The notes under the pieces were generated by a model. That model made no database searches. It was not told the origin of the DNA and worked only from the letters and a program-made list of their open reading frames with translations. The position numbers and the translations under genes were made by a program. Source: Streptomyces sp. RB17 (lineage in GTDB: Bacteria > Actinomycetota > Actinomycetes > Streptomycetales > Streptomycetaceae). From it: a stretch of DNA of 64,000 bases. The stretch spans positions 310,001-374,000 of the forward strand of contig NZ_WEGL01000009.1 of assembly GCF_009604455.1 (NCBI RefSeq), read 5' to 3'. This document shows positions 63,448 to 64,000 of the stretch, one piece after another. The stretch's first letter is position 1; the number at the start of each line of letters is the position of its first letter.

Positions 63448-64000
63448 ATGCAGCACGCAGTGGGGTCACCGCTGCCGCCGCCCCACCAGCCGGGGCAGCT
63501 GCCGCACGCCGGCTGGGCGTCGGCCGCCCACCACCCGGGCCCGCACTCGGGAGCCTCCCGGGGGCCCGTCCCCGTGCCCCCGCCACCGGGCTTTCCGGCC
63601 CCGGCCGGCGCCGTTCCGCCGACGTCCCCGCAACCTTTCGTGCCCCAGCCGCCGGTGCCCCAGCCTCCGGGCGCGCAGCCCGCCGTCCCGCCGGCCCCCG
63701 ACACCACCGGTCACGTCCCGCTGCCGCCCGGCGGCCCGGTCGGCGTGCCCATGGTGCCCCCTGCTCCCGCCGCGGCCCCCGACCCGGCGACCACCACGCT
63801 GGCCGTGCTGCTGATCGGCCCGGCCGGCGCGGGCAAGACGAGCGTCGCCAAGTACTGGGCCGACCACCGCCGCGTGCCCACCGCCCACATCAGCCTGGAC
63901 GACGTGCGCGAATGGGTGCGCTCGGGCTTCGCCGACCCCCAGTCCGGCTGGAACGACAACTCCGAGGCCCAGTACCGCCTGGCCCGCCGCACCTGCGGCT
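63448..64000 (+). CDS. Proline-rich P-loop ATP-binding protein (partial, runs off the window)
   Basis: From ATG 63448 the frame is open to the window end (184 codons). The first 110 residues are a Pro/Gln/Gly-rich, probably disordered region with PPVPQPP-like repeats. A kinase-type domain then begins: Walker A GPAGAGKTS at about residues 127-135, then HISLDDVREWVRSGFADP, with Asp-Asp placed as in nucleotide or polynucleotide kinases. Such proteins (AAA/zeta-toxin-like) phosphorylate small molecules or nucleic acids; the substrate cannot be said from this part. The 215 bases before it after aroB hold no gene. Confidence 0.75.
   Translation, partial: MQHAVGSPLPPPHQPGQLPHAGWASAAHHPGPHSGASRGPVPVPPPPGFPAPAGAVPPTSPQPFVPQPPVPQPPGAQPAVPPAPDTTGHVPLPPGGPVGVPMVPPAPAAAPDPATTTLAVLLIGPAGAGKTSVAKYWADHRRVPTAHISLDDVREWVRSGFADPQSGWNDNSEAQYRLARRTCG

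Overview
The window is high-GC actinobacterial chromosome and almost certainly Streptomyces. The diagnostic sporulation gene ssgB is present, GTG/TTG starts are frequent, adjacent genes often overlap by ATGA or GTGA, -10 boxes such as TAGACT and TAGGGT sit a few bases upstream of starts, and the gene order matches the conserved core block alaS-ruvX-mltG-aroECKB / relA-apt-secFD-yajC-ruvBAC-yebC-pdxTS-pim genes-thrS. Identification is from recognised protein sequence and order; no search was run.

Left part (1-7.7 kb): the end of an unidentified gene, a His-rich zinc-ribbon protein, a five-tRNA array on the minus strand (transcribed Gly-Cys-Val-Val-Val), a p-aminobenzoate pair (pabB-like and pabC-like), a double-GNAT protein, a DsbA-like oxidoreductase, small membrane proteins, a CGNR zinc-finger regulator and ssgB.

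Accessory, decaying part (7.7-13.8 kb): two identical tRNA-Val(CAC) genes flank a sugar-uptake and polysaccharide-lyase locus. Its substrate-binding lipoprotein is intact. The first permease has an internal deletion with a frameshift. The second permease is cut after about 80 residues and joined out of frame to the C-terminal half of a YetA/exo-rhamnogalacturonan-lyase-like protein. Just past the second tRNA lies a DUF2207 gene with a stop codon and at least two frame changes. This is the most unusual stretch of the window.

Middle (13.8-44.5 kb): an exonuclease, a coupled DUF4365/unknown pair, thrS, an ion channel facing a HIT protein, a large membrane protein and an EF-G-like GTPase. These are followed by phosphatidylinositol mannoside synthesis (pgsA-patA-pimA), PLP synthesis (pdxS, pdxT), yebC, Holliday junction processing (ruvCAB), protein export (yajC-secD-secF), adenine salvage (apt), the stringent-response enzyme relA, a DUF349 protein, a membrane-anchored cyclophilin, a metallo-hydrolase and hisS.

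Right part (44.5-64 kb): a four-gene minus-strand operon (ABC ATPase, ABC permease, histidine kinase, response regulator), VKOR, rarA, rpsD behind a structured leader of about 300 nt, a STAND ATPase without a visible DNA-binding domain, then the long operon DUF948-DUF6167-alaS-ruvX-mltG-aroE-aroC-aroK-aroB. The window ends inside a proline-rich P-loop protein.
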